Assembly: GCF_000300455.3 (NCBI RefSeq)
Contig: NZ_CP007215.2
Location: forward strand, 930,001-994,000
Direction of reading: 5' to 3'
Source: Kosakonia sacchari SP1
GTDB taxonomy: Bacteria; Pseudomonadota; Gammaproteobacteria; Enterobacterales; Enterobacteriaceae
DNA length: 64,000 nt
Positions 21,757 to 30,945 of the stretch are shown piece after piece (within the stretch, counting starts at the first letter, position 1; every line of letters starts with the position of its first letter). A program made the position numbers and the translations under genes. Under the pieces are notes generated by a model. The model was not told the DNA's origin and made no database searches. It saw only the letters and a program-made list of their open reading frames with translations.

Positions 21757-22732
21757 GTTTTAGTATTGTTTGCGGGTTGTTTTATAAGATTAACGATTTT
21801 ATTATTGGTGAGGTGAATATTTGCGTGTTGCTACGTAGAACTGAGTATTCTACTTTCACTAGAACACATTTTGTTTGTCAGGAAATTAAGAGCTAAATGA
21901 ATTATTTATGGTTTTATGCGATATTAAATGATGGGAAATGTTTTTCTGTTTGGTTATTTTACTGGTTTTTCGTATTCTTTAAATGTCTAAAGCGTGGATT
22001 CTATACTTACTAGTTTTTTCATTAAATGTGAGGCTTTTATTAGTTTAATGTTTATTTGTGTTTTTTGGTTTTTTTAATTCTGTTTTTTTAAGATTATATG
22101 CGATACACTTTTCTATGTTCTACAAATTCAGATTGTCATCTATATATTAAAATCGTTTGGAATTAAAAATGCCTACGTTAGATGTTGGGAGTGAATATAT
22201 ATTATATGCCGAAGCAAGGGTGCCTTCTAAAACCATCCATGATTGCCGCCGTGGTTCTTACGATGTGGCGCAGTACTATGGCTAATTTTGAGCCGAAGCA
22301 TCTAGTTTGATACCTAATGATTATGCACTGTGCTTGTAGCTGAGGTTCCTGAGTGGGTTTTAGGTAGTAGGTAACACACCTACTTTACATTTTTATTCGA
22401 ATTTATATTCACTTTTCTTCCCCTTTGATGATACGGAATTTTAGGTAATAAATCAATGTTTAAATAACTAACGGTATAGATGACTGATATCCATTGTGAT
22501 TTGATAGCTGCACCATTCTTACTAACTTGATCTAATGAGATGAATATTGGTAAGTAGCTGCTGATAATTGGTAACAAAGCTATGTTTTTCATTCTCAATT
22601 TTAAAATTTTAAAAAGAGTTTTTGGAATCCTTTGAATATCATCTGATGGTAGTCATCACTCATCAAGAAAAGGATCTGGCGCATATGTCAGAATCCCTTG
22701 GAATGTCCAAAGGACAGTAGTCTCGTCATTTT

Positions 22733-22756
22733 GAGGTTGAGGTTGAGGTTGAGGTC
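22733..22756 (+). repeat. Tandem hexanucleotide repeat, four units
   Basis: Three GAGGTT units and one GAGGTC in direct tandem, which would encode alternating Glu-Val in the degraded frame. A simple slippage-prone repeat inside the gene-remnant gap. Confidence 0.7.
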
Positions 22757-22981
22757 GAATCGATGCTTTGTAAAGAATAACTGGTTTCTTGAATCCCATG
22801 TTTTTGTGTTAGTTTCAAATTGGCCATATCTCGAACCACTGAAATCTTGGAATCATTCAGAGTATTATCTTCTCTCAATCAAAATATTCTAGATGAAATT
22901 TTTAAATTGATCTTCATATTTACCAATGATTCTGAGAAAGGGAATAGAGGACATTTGTGTCTCCCATAAAGTTTAGTATAG

Positions 22982-23128
22982 GAACTTTCGAACGTTGTAG
23001 GGAGTGAGATGGTGTGTTCAGGTACTCTGAACATAACGGTAGGACCTAACAATGCAGGAAAAATGGAAGTCATTGCCGTGCCAGAGTATTATTGGCTGTC
23101 TAAGATGAATTTTACCTACGAGATCTAA
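22982..23128 (+). pseudogene. Remnant of a P-loop ATPase N-terminus
   Basis: A short frame bounded by stops reads VGSEMVCSGTLNITVGPNNA followed by GKM. The segment VGPNNAGK is a typical Walker A opening of AAA/OLD- or SMC-type ATPases, but the canonical Ser/Thr after Lys is Met and the frame stops after 39 codons from the ATG at 23009. No further ATPase motifs follow. It is read as a decayed ATPase gene, possibly an ancestor or duplicate related to the functional ATPase cassette just downstream. Confidence 0.45.
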
Positions 23129-23149
23129 CGTTGATTTAGGGATGTCTAC

Positions 23150-23785
23150 ATGATCCGTTCCCCACATCGTGATGCCTTACGTCTGCTATATGTATTGAAA
23201 GCTGGTGGCGAGCAATTAAAGGATTCTTATGCACCTGATGAAGTAATGATTTTCAAAGGTGAAGCCCGTTTATTGGCCTTCGATTTTTGGATGAGAAATC
23301 CTGACTATCTTGCTGCTGAGCTTCTTGACCTTTTCGAAGAAACAGGTAATGAAGTATGGTTGGGAGAAGCCTTATCCATCATAGAAAACAATGAACCTGA
23401 CTTACGTCGAGTCCCAATGATAAGGTATTTTTTTGGGGCCTATGAGCGGCTGGATGATGCTCTTTCTTTGCTTCGGTCACGAGACCTTGTACGCATCACC
23501 GGAATCAAGCGTAGTGATGACAAATCACGGGAGACCCACTTTATTTTAACAGTGCAAGGACATGATCTTTGTGCGAATGCTGTTGTTCAGGAGCCAATTC
23601 TCAAATGGTATGAGGATCGATCTTTTTTGGTGTCTCGAGTAGCAGGTAATAAAGGTGGGAGTGCGCTTAAACAACAACAATACCAACGTGCAAGTTATGC
23701 CGAGACAAGATTGGGGGGGATTATTCCTTCCATCACTGAAGACGTTGTACAGCGTCTTATCGCAATACGTGCAGCTAGTAAATAA
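23150..23785 (+). CDS. Small first component of an SMC/nuclease cassette
   Basis: A 211-residue protein with no family I can name securely. It is mixed alpha/beta with an acidic centre; LSLLRSRDLVRITGIK followed by TQFILTV-like strands (residues about 105-140) suggests a winged-helix fold. It lies 14 bp upstream of the SMC-like ATPase gene in the same direction. By position and size it fits the small accessory subunit of Lamassu systems (LmuC-like) or the middle component of ABC-three-component systems. That role is inferred from context only. Confidence 0.6.
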   Translation: MIRSPHRDALRLLYVLKAGGEQLKDSYAPDEVMIFKGEARLLAFDFWMRNPDYLAAELLDLFEETGNEVWLGEALSIIENNEPDLRRVPMIRYFFGAYERLDDALSLLRSRDLVRITGIKRSDDKSRETHFILTVQGHDLCANAVVQEPILKWYEDRSFLVSRVAGNKGGSALKQQQYQRASYAETRLGGIIPSITEDVVQRLIAIRAASK

Positions 23786-23799
23786 TTACAGGTGAAGAC

Positions 23800-25764
23800 A
23801 TGACCAATGCGAACAAGGAATGGTTGCAAGTGATCGCGGCTAAAGTGGGGGCCCATGCTTCTGAAATCCAAGCTGTACTGACCTCTCACCGAATTCAACC
23901 TACCCCCGTTCTAGGCACGCCACGGCGCATGTATATACGGGAAATTGAATTTTCCGGTGTCAAAAGCGGCATTACTAACGCGGGAGCGTTTTGTTTTTCT
24001 TGGAAGGATCTTGACCATGGCCTATGGGCCATGCTCTCGGAGCAGAACTTTCGAGGAAAATCTACTATTATCGAAATAACACGTTGGATGCTACGTGGTA
24101 ATAAACCTAGTACTTTGCAAGATGATGTAAGTAGCTGGATCCATAAAGCCCGTCTGAGATTTGTGCTCGACACAGATATCTTTGAGGTTGAGGTAAGTAC
24201 CAGTGAGCAGGTTATTGGCTCATTAAGCCGCCTGCGTGCTGGGAGCGAGGCTATGCCTTTAGAAAAAACGATACTTGCTAAATTTGAGGGTGTTACACAG
24301 TTTGAGTCGGTTATGGCTAACTTCTTCATGCAAGCTTTTTCATTGGATACCATCGCTACCTGGAGAAAATACGGAAGTGGGGAAGGCACTCCCGTTGCAC
24401 ATGGATGGGCAGCCCTTTCTGGTGCTATGTTTATTGGAACAAACTATGAAGTTCTTCTCGGAGACCTTCCAACCCAATCAGGCGTTCTTGCCCGGCTGAT
24501 GCAGATGTATCTGGGGGTACCTTGGGTTTCTACGCTTGCAGCTGCAAGAACCGCTCTCCAAGCAGTTGAACTGGCTGCAAAATCATCATCACGTCGATAC
24601 GAACAATCAGAGCAAAAATCAAAGGCCCGTATCGATAGCATCAGAAACGAGCTCGGTTTAAAGCGAGCAGAGTTAGAGGCCATGCCAAGCGACGAAGCTA
24701 TTCGTAACGCTATTGATTCTGACGCAAAGCTTCTCTTGTCAACACAGCGTCTTGAGGCAGCGTTGAGCGAACGCTTGGAAAGGGAAGTTGCTGCGTTACG
24801 TTTCGCTGAAACAGCTTGCATTGAGGACAAAAGAGATTTGCAATCGCATAACGATGCTATATCCGCAAGTGCGGTGTTTCGTCGATTGAAGCCCAAATGC
24901 TGCCCACGATGCGACCATACAATTTCAAAAGCGAAGGTAGAAAGAGAGCATAAAGACTTTGCATGTTCCGTGTGTGGTGAGTCAATTTCCAATTCTGAAG
25001 ACGCCGAAGAACTCAGTGTAGAACTTGAAGAAAGAGTAATAGCCTCACAGGACGCTTTGAAAAGAGCTAAAAAGTTACGGAACGAAACTGAGGTGCTGTT
25101 ACAAAACCAACGAGACAAGATACAAGAAATTCGTTTACGCATCGAAGTAAACACTCAGAATATCGTATCTTATGCAAAACGTCAGGAGTTAGTAACGATG
25201 GTGGCAGTTCTGGAAGGGCGGCTTGAAGAAGCTTCTCTTGCTAAGGATCCTCCAGATGATGGTCATTCTACGGAAATCAAGATACTCACTGCAGTTGTCA
25301 ACGAAACCGAAATACGGGTCAAAGATATTCGTGATGGTCTGCTAGAAGATGTGTCTAAACGACTAGTGCATTATGCGAAGGCTTTCGGGATGGAAAATCT
25401 CTCAGATGCCAGTCTAAAGGGAAACGGTAACCTTAGTCTGACTAAAGCAGGAGCTGCTACGAGTTACAGTCGTGTCACTGAAGGGGAAAAACTGCGTTTA
25501 AAAGTGGCCACTGTACTTGCAATGATCGAAATTGCAGAAAAACAAGGTATAGGCCGCCATCCAGGACTGCTAATGATTGATTCCCCTGCTGCGCAGGAGG
25601 TGTCGCCTGAAGATGTCGACCACCTCGTAGCTGGACTTCAAGAGGTATCTGGGAAACTATCTCATTTGCAGGTCTTCATCGCTGGTATTACTTCGAAGGC
25701 CATTACCGACCACATACCAGAGTCTCATCGCCAACAAGCATCTGGTAGTGCATTTTTATGGTGA
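23800..25764 (+). CDS. SMC/Rad50-like ABC ATPase with zinc-ribbon coiled coil
   Basis: A 654-residue ATPase. The N-terminal half has a Walker A-like EQNFRGKSTIIE at residues 81-92; the usual first Gly is absent, but GKST is kept. Two coiled-coil stretches (about 255-365 and 395-455) flank a zinc ribbon or hook with CPRC near residue 367 and CSVC near residue 388. The C-terminal half has the ABC signature VTEGEKLR (about 559-566) and Walker B LLMIDSP (about 590-596). This is the architecture of Rad50/SMC-like defence ATPases such as Lamassu LmuB. It would sense DNA ends or replication intermediates and control the nuclease encoded next. AGGTGAAG precedes the ATG. Confidence 0.8.
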   Translation: MTNANKEWLQVIAAKVGAHASEIQAVLTSHRIQPTPVLGTPRRMYIREIEFSGVKSGITNAGAFCFSWKDLDHGLWAMLSEQNFRGKSTIIEITRWMLRGNKPSTLQDDVSSWIHKARLRFVLDTDIFEVEVSTSEQVIGSLSRLRAGSEAMPLEKTILAKFEGVTQFESVMANFFMQAFSLDTIATWRKYGSGEGTPVAHGWAALSGAMFIGTNYEVLLGDLPTQSGVLARLMQMYLGVPWVSTLAAARTALQAVELAAKSSSRRYEQSEQKSKARIDSIRNELGLKRAELEAMPSDEAIRNAIDSDAKLLLSTQRLEAALSERLEREVAALRFAETACIEDKRDLQSHNDAISASAVFRRLKPKCCPRCDHTISKAKVEREHKDFACSVCGESISNSEDAEELSVELEERVIASQDALKRAKKLRNETEVLLQNQRDKIQEIRLRIEVNTQNIVSYAKRQELVTMVAVLEGRLEEASLAKDPPDDGHSTEIKILTAVVNETEIRVKDIRDGLLEDVSKRLVHYAKAFGMENLSDASLKGNGNLSLTKAGAATSYSRVTEGEKLRLKVATVLAMIEIAEKQGIGRHPGLLMIDSPAAQEVSPEDVDHLVAGLQEVSGKLSHLQVFIAGITSKAITDHIPESHRQQASGSAFLW

Positions 25765-27755
25765 TAATCATGCATCCAATCGAAATAGCTGTAATCGATA
25801 TGATAGAGCGTGGTTATGATTGGAGTCTGGAAAATATTGGCGGAATCGATGCTTTGATTCCGGCTGCTGTTGATATCGGTGCCTCACGAATAATGCCAGA
25901 AATTCTCGAGAAACTTCTGGTTTGTTGGAAAAAAGACCAGCCCGCGAAAGCATCAGATTATTTAGCGGTGCTCCATGATTTATTAGCATCGGCGACAATC
26001 GACTTCGTATTGACTGAATCCACTGATATTCTTTATCAACATCGCCCTCTGCCAGAACGGGGAGATGAAATATGCTTCGATATTTTTCTATCCAAGACTC
26101 AATTGAGTAAAGATGCACTGTCTGGACAGGCCCGAGGAGCTGCACTTGACGGTGCGTTTCGTTGGGCTATGTTTAACCGGCGCTGGCAGTATCGTTTGCT
26201 GGATACTCTTTTGGGTGTATCCCTTGACGACGATCATTATTTTTTGAAGTATGCCATCAAGATTATTGGTATTGCTTTTTCGCATTGGCGAGAAAATGAG
26301 TTAATTGACATTTTACTAAAGTTATCTGGTCAAGAAGATCTACGTGCAGAGGCTACTTTTGAACTCGGCATGGCGGCCCTAGCAGTTGCTTTGGAGAGTG
26401 TTGGAACCAGTTCGAATATTAAGGAATTTCAGCAGGCAAAATCATGGTTTGAAGCCTCTTTGGACACTTCGGACTATAATCCAATTGCTTCCCTTTACAG
26501 TGAGTGTTTGACCCTGGTGCTAGATTTTTGTTCTGGCTCCCCATCAAGCCAATTACAGAAGATAGGCATCCGAATCAAGCAAGATGCTTTTGGCATCAAC
26601 GCATGGATTGGAGGAAAAGACTATCCCTCGTGGTTAGGAAGTCGGCACGCTGAATCAGTTTATTGGAGCGAACTAGCCAATAAAGTCACGGGACTCTCCC
26701 ATCATCTCGAAGAGCCCGGTTGGTTACAACCTTTGTTCGTGATTGAAGAGGCGCTTCTCGCGGTTTATAACGCAGGCCGATCAATTCTGCGCCGTACGAA
26801 CGAAGGAATTATCGAAGAACTTCTGCGACCTCGTATAAAACATGCTGTTGCCACTCAGGCTGCGCAACTTCATGTCCTGCAAGAGTGGCTTAAACAAAAT
26901 GCCGATAACGTATGGGCACCTCAAGTAGAAAAAATGATTGAGGAAGTAAGAGAAATAATTAGCGGATGCAAGTCGCAAAGTAATTCTTGCGAGGCGGCGA
27001 GTGACTCAGAGGATATTCTCGCCGCCGTAATTTTTCGATCCTCAATTCCTAACGAACAAAAGAAACATCTTTACGCAGCTCTATCGGATGTTCTTGTATT
27101 ACATTTCAGTAATATGTCCGCAACTGAGGTACAAGTCATTGAACAGAGCTGCAATGCAGTTTCGGACCATTATGACTATAAAGAAAATGAAAACGGGAGA
27201 ATGCTTTTCAATGCAGCGATTATTTGGCTTACTCGCTTTGTTCATCACCGTATTGAAGTCACGCGCCGTGATGATCCTGGAGGCTCTTATCTTTTCGAGC
27301 GTGAGGATGGGTCACTTCCACACGAAGATGAACTTCAGGCTGATTTCTTCAGGTGGTTAACTACTAATGCTGCAGGCAGTGACCTTGAAGCGACTAACCT
27401 CGGAAGCGGTCGAGCTGACATTCGTATGAAATCTGGCCCTGAACGTCTTGTGATTGAGGTTAAACGTGAAGAGAATGACGCTTCCTTTGAAGCACTTGAA
27501 TCTTATTATGCATCGCAAACAACAGACTATCAAAATGTTAGCATCCGGCTTGGTGTACTGCTTGTACTTGATTTAGTAACTGCAGGTAGAGACGGTACCC
27601 CTCATTTAACAAGTCTTTTCTCTGTGATAAAAATTCAACGCCCCAACGAGATTACGCCTCGTGCAGTACTTATCGTCAAGATTCCAGGGCGCCGCAGGGT
27701 ACCAAGTGAGCTTACCAAATTAGCCAAATCAAAAGCTCGAACAATTGAAAGATGA
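25758..27755 (+). CDS. Large effector with C-terminal PD-(D/E)XK nuclease domain
   Basis: A 665-residue protein. Residues about 1-530 are helical and not assignable. The C-terminal domain has Glu in EDELQADFFRWL, then GSGRADIRM with Asp554 and LVIEVKRE with Glu567 and Lys569, a clear D-x12-ExK restriction-endonuclease core. It probably cleaves DNA when released or activated by the ATPase. Its ATG overlaps the end of the ATPase gene by 7 bp; an alternative ATG lies at 25770. With the two upstream genes it forms a tightly coupled three-gene operon. The stop is 21 bp from the convergent nuclease gene. Confidence 0.75.
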   Translation: MVIIMHPIEIAVIDMIERGYDWSLENIGGIDALIPAAVDIGASRIMPEILEKLLVCWKKDQPAKASDYLAVLHDLLASATIDFVLTESTDILYQHRPLPERGDEICFDIFLSKTQLSKDALSGQARGAALDGAFRWAMFNRRWQYRLLDTLLGVSLDDDHYFLKYAIKIIGIAFSHWRENELIDILLKLSGQEDLRAEATFELGMAALAVALESVGTSSNIKEFQQAKSWFEASLDTSDYNPIASLYSECLTLVLDFCSGSPSSQLQKIGIRIKQDAFGINAWIGGKDYPSWLGSRHAESVYWSELANKVTGLSHHLEEPGWLQPLFVIEEALLAVYNAGRSILRRTNEGIIEELLRPRIKHAVATQAAQLHVLQEWLKQNADNVWAPQVEKMIEEVREIISGCKSQSNSCEAASDSEDILAAVIFRSSIPNEQKKHLYAALSDVLVLHFSNMSATEVQVIEQSCNAVSDHYDYKENENGRMLFNAAIIWLTRFVHHRIEVTRRDDPGGSYLFEREDGSLPHEDELQADFFRWLTTNAAGSDLEATNLGSGRADIRMKSGPERLVIEVKREENDASFEALESYYASQTTDYQNVSIRLGVLLVLDLVTAGRDGTPHLTSLFSVIKIQRPNEITPRAVLIVKIPGRRRVPSELTKLAKSKARTIER

Positions 27756-27776
27756 ATGTGAAGCTTAATTCTACTA

Positions 27777-29252
27777 CTATTTACCTTTAGGTGGTTTTGA
27801 TCTATCAATAGCCTCACAATCGGCTATAACTTGGGCAAACTGCGCTGGATCATCAAAATAATCCGCTTCTTTTATGATAATTGTGGGAGCGCTGGGTAAA
27901 AATGCCTCCAATGTTGACTCAACTTCCTCCATGATAGGTATTAAGATCTGTAAATCTCTCTCCAGTAATTTTTTTGCTTCCTCTAGGGATTCAATACCAC
28001 CATGAATATTTTCAAGTACTTTTATTTTTAGGATTAAAAAATCACCCTCTCCACATATATCTGTATAATCACGTCTGAAAATTTTATCTGCTGTCTCCAA
28101 AAGAAATCCCGAGATTTCTTTCAACAACATTTCTTTAGATATTAAAGAGTCTGGGAAAAATTTTTCAACTAAAGGCTTAGGTAGACATTTGAAACTGCAT
28201 CTGAATCCTAATCGTCTGGTTAAATAAGGTTTCCAAACTTGTGAGCTAAATCTATGTATTTTATTCGTTGTAACCAATGGGCGACAATGAGATATCCCCA
28301 TAATATCAATTTGATGCTCGATAAATTCTAGCATTGATGAATTCAAAGTCATCTGGATATCGCTAACTTGTTTAAATAAGGACTTAAGTTCTTCTGGCTG
28401 CAGGTGGCGAAAAAATTCCGTACTGAAACCAAAGAAATCTACAAAACCTAACCTTACCCTTTTGTTCGGATGCTGATTGCCTACGCGCTGTTGAATTATT
28501 TTCAAATCCTCATCTGTGAGTAGCTTCAATCCATGGTCTTCAAGCTCCTTTCTTATTATCTTTGCTGCTTCACTGTTATCAATAACAGTTCGTATGTTAA
28601 AAAACTCTTGCAAAATGTCAGTGTGTTTCGATATGCGTCCGGAAATATCTGAGCCATTTGAGAATTCTATATTTATAGAGCGTAACAATGTGCTAAGTTT
28701 TTCTAAAGGGATGGCGCTTCGAAAGTTTGTAAAAGATTCATACTCCTCGCAGACATCCCTTGCATACTTTTCAATATTGCCATTTTTTATATGGGCTTCA
28801 ATTTCGTGGTGAAATCCATAGATAAACTTTAAAGATTGTTCATTACAGTCATTTGAAGCATAGATATGGTAAGTGAAATTTTTAGGAGCCGGAACAAAGG
28901 AATTATCTAGAATTGAATGTAGAAAAAACTTCAGCAGTTCTTTCAATACTTGGGGGAAAGTCAGTTTGGCAGAATACTTCTTACATTGTACAACACCGTT
29001 GGATATATTGTTCAGGTATAGGGTGCAATCTCGCCCACGTTCTCCCACTCCTTGCATAAGGGCAATCTTATCTGATGTTGTAAATATCCCGCTCTCAATC
29101 TCTCTGCTAATTAATTTGTAGCATAAAATCTCAAACTCCCTATCGCTTAGCATTGACAAAGGTAGTGATTGAAAACTCGCGTCGATAGCTTTTGGCTTGT
29201 ATCCAATAGAACTCTCTTCGTCAAGCTGTTTAGATGTAATTTCGTATCGCAA
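27777..29252 (-). CDS. Mrr-like (iD-QxK) nuclease domain protein, TTG start
   Basis: A 491-residue protein. The N-terminal 110 residues form a PD-(D/E)XK/Mrr-type fold: the helix with SDREFEILCYKL (Glu39, Glu41), GVGERGRD with Asp75, and GVVQCKKY with Gln89 and Lys91. The rest is helical without named motifs and ends in an acidic region. The start is a TTG supported by a strong GGAGGTG site six bases away; the next in-frame Met is at residue 34, inside the fold. It is convergent with the SMC cassette and probably a separate cargo gene, or an effector of a multi-component system whose partners are not adjacent. Confidence 0.7.
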   Translation of the reverse strand: MRYEITSKQLDEESSIGYKPKAIDASFQSLPLSMLSDREFEILCYKLISREIESGIFTTSDKIALMQGVGERGRDCTLYLNNISNGVVQCKKYSAKLTFPQVLKELLKFFLHSILDNSFVPAPKNFTYHIYASNDCNEQSLKFIYGFHHEIEAHIKNGNIEKYARDVCEEYESFTNFRSAIPLEKLSTLLRSINIEFSNGSDISGRISKHTDILQEFFNIRTVIDNSEAAKIIRKELEDHGLKLLTDEDLKIIQQRVGNQHPNKRVRLGFVDFFGFSTEFFRHLQPEELKSLFKQVSDIQMTLNSSMLEFIEHQIDIMGISHCRPLVTTNKIHRFSSQVWKPYLTRRLGFRCSFKCLPKPLVEKFFPDSLISKEMLLKEISGFLLETADKIFRRDYTDICGEGDFLILKIKVLENIHGGIESLEEAKKLLERDLQILIPIMEEVESTLEAFLPSAPTIIIKEADYFDDPAQFAQVIADCEAIDRSKPPKGK

Positions 29253-30200
29253 ACTTCACCTCCGGCTTTAATTTTAGGGGAGTACCCTTCTGTGGAAAGC
29301 TATAATAACTCTAAAAGTAATGCTTTGAATACCCCTTATGGGTTCGACCAACGGATGCAACATATTGGTAAGAATATTATTAATTTGACTTATGGCTTAG
29401 AGCTTTGGTTTTATATAATTTTAAATTGCATTCTGCTATCATTTCGGACAGTGTATTCAACCAACCCTGTATCATTATTTTCTCTGCTCAATGAGATGTT
29501 TTTCATTATGATGCGTGTTTATTACCATATTATGGTCAGCTGGCTCAAGCTTAGCATTGATAACATGAGGACTATAGTCAATCTAATCAAATTTGTTTTT
29601 TCTGAGGCTCGGGTTCTATGTGAAATATCATTTACTCCAGCAAACTCTGAGTGGTTGACGTGATGAGTTCACTACATCAGGCCATAAGGATTATCTCGGC
29701 CACTGAAAGTGGTTTTGATACACGATCAATTCCTAAAGTTTTAGAGCATTTTGGTGGCTGGGTGAGAGGGAGAACAACTCATTATCTGCGGGTTGTATCC
29801 TGGTTGCCGAAATGGTACACAACCTATTATTAAGGTCAAATTCTAACCTTTGGTCTCATAGATTTTTATGGGGGATTTTTATATTGACATGATAAGATTT
29901 CCGTCTGCTAAACTTACAGCTACCTAGAGTCATGAATACATATTTTCTGTGTACAGTGTGGGGCGTCAATCGAATTTATGAAGATGTGGCTCTGTATGTG
30001 TTTTTCTAGTTAGGTTTAATGTTGGTGGGAGCGTTAATATGGAGGTTTCACTTATATCGGCTATTTGGTTTTTAATAAAGTTGTGGATGCGGGAGATAGC
30101 TCTTGTGCTTTATGATAAATAGCATCTCCCATGGAATTCCTTATTGGTTTAAATATAAATCACTTAAACAAAATGGATTTATAATCTTTGCTACTATGGG
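29253..30200. other. 950-bp gap with only doubtful small ORFs
   Basis: A hydrophobic frame (ATG at 29356, ending 29663) and a 60-codon frame (29651-29833, containing HFGGWVRGRTTHYLRVVSWL) are open but lack convincing ribosome sites and known relatives. The first overlaps the nuclease gene antisense if extended. The segment is strongly AT-rich. No RNA gene or insertion-sequence end was recognised. Confidence 0.4.
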
Positions 30201-30536
30201 TTATAAACCCGATACATTAATATAAAACTGCCCTTTACCATCGTCAGTTTTCTGTATCTGGTAAGTTATTGGCAATGATTGTTGAGCTCCTGGTTTTGTG
30301 AATGCCAGATCAGCCGCGCACTGATAAACGTCAAGGCCTGACTCATGGCTTACCGTCCTGATGTTTTCAACAGAAATCTGCACATCTTTATCCAGTGTCA
30401 TCCCTTTTTCTATCGTTTTTCGCGCTATATCAACGACCAGATTCTTAGCATCATCGCTGTTGCATTTGGGTGTCTTATCACCGCAACCGACCATTAAACT
30501 CGCTGCTGCCAGCACCAGAAGTATGTTCAATTTCAT
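30201..30536 (-). CDS. Small lipoprotein, unknown
   Basis: A 111-residue precursor with a signal peptide MKLNILLVLAAASLMVGCGD; the lipobox LMVGC makes Cys18 the lipidated residue, so the protein is anchored in a membrane. The mature part has two further Cys (CNSDD and YQCAA) that could pair, and strand-rich sequence. It is the third gene of a minus-strand cassette, 35 bp after the secreted-protein gene. Family not recognised. Confidence 0.65.
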   Translation of the reverse strand: MKLNILLVLAAASLMVGCGDKTPKCNSDDAKNLVVDIARKTIEKGMTLDKDVQISVENIRTVSHESGLDVYQCAADLAFTKPGAQQSLPITYQIQKTDDGKGQFYINVSGL

Positions 30537-30571
30537 TCATTGTTTCCCTTCAATTAAAAGTGGTTGTCTTG

Positions 30572-30934
30572 TTACTTTTTGTTGTATTGACCATCCATTA
30601 AGCCCGCCGCAGAAGCCCCGCAGTATCCTTCACAACCACGAGTCATCACGCTGGTTTTCCCATTATTCATCTCACTGAGCACGGCAACACACTGGCTGGA
30701 ACTATCATTCCAGACCCAACGGTGTTTCTGATTCTCGCCAGCAGCTATTTTTTGAGCCGTACCTTCCATGTTGCAGGTCCCTGACCCATCTTTGGCTGAT
30801 GCGTTGATGCTAAACTCCGCATTACCGTTCCCTGGCTTTAGCGTTAAAAGTGCACCGGGCTTAGCATATTGAGCTGCGATTGCCGGGAGGGCTAAGGTTG
30901 TCAGTACTAATGCAGCCACTATTCTCTTCATCAT
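30572..30934 (-). CDS. Small secreted/periplasmic protein, unknown
   Basis: A 120-residue precursor with a Sec signal peptide (VAALVLTTLALPAIA, cleavage near residue 21). The mature domain has Cys residues in GTCNMEG, SQCVAV and RGCEGYCG, four in all, suggesting disulfides in the periplasm. AAGGA precedes the ATG. It starts 11 bp after the stop of the upstream 175-residue gene, so the three minus-strand genes from 31473 to 30201 form one operon. No family assigned. Confidence 0.65.
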   Translation of the reverse strand: MMKRIVAALVLTTLALPAIAAQYAKPGALLTLKPGNGNAEFSINASAKDGSGTCNMEGTAQKIAAGENQKHRWVWNDSSSQCVAVLSEMNNGKTSVMTRGCEGYCGASAAGLMDGQYNKK

Positions 30935-30945
30935 TAAATTCCTTG

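Larger units (their letters stand above)
21757..23149. other. 1.4-kb AT-rich gap with gene remnants
   Basis: No intact gene is supported. A 38-codon frame (22169-22285, starting MPTLDVGSEYILYAEARVP) has no good ribosome site. A stop-interrupted frame from 22649 onward reads plausible protein (EKDLAHMSESLGMSKG, stop, then FEVEVEVEVES) and includes four GAGGTT-type hexamers. A P-loop remnant follows at 22982-23128. The region looks like a graveyard of one or two decayed genes between the two cassettes. Confidence 0.5.

Noticed and set aside
29169-29663. 164-residue plus-strand gene
   Set aside because: Its first 84 bp overlap the nuclease gene antisense, no ribosome site is present at the start, and no family is recognisable.
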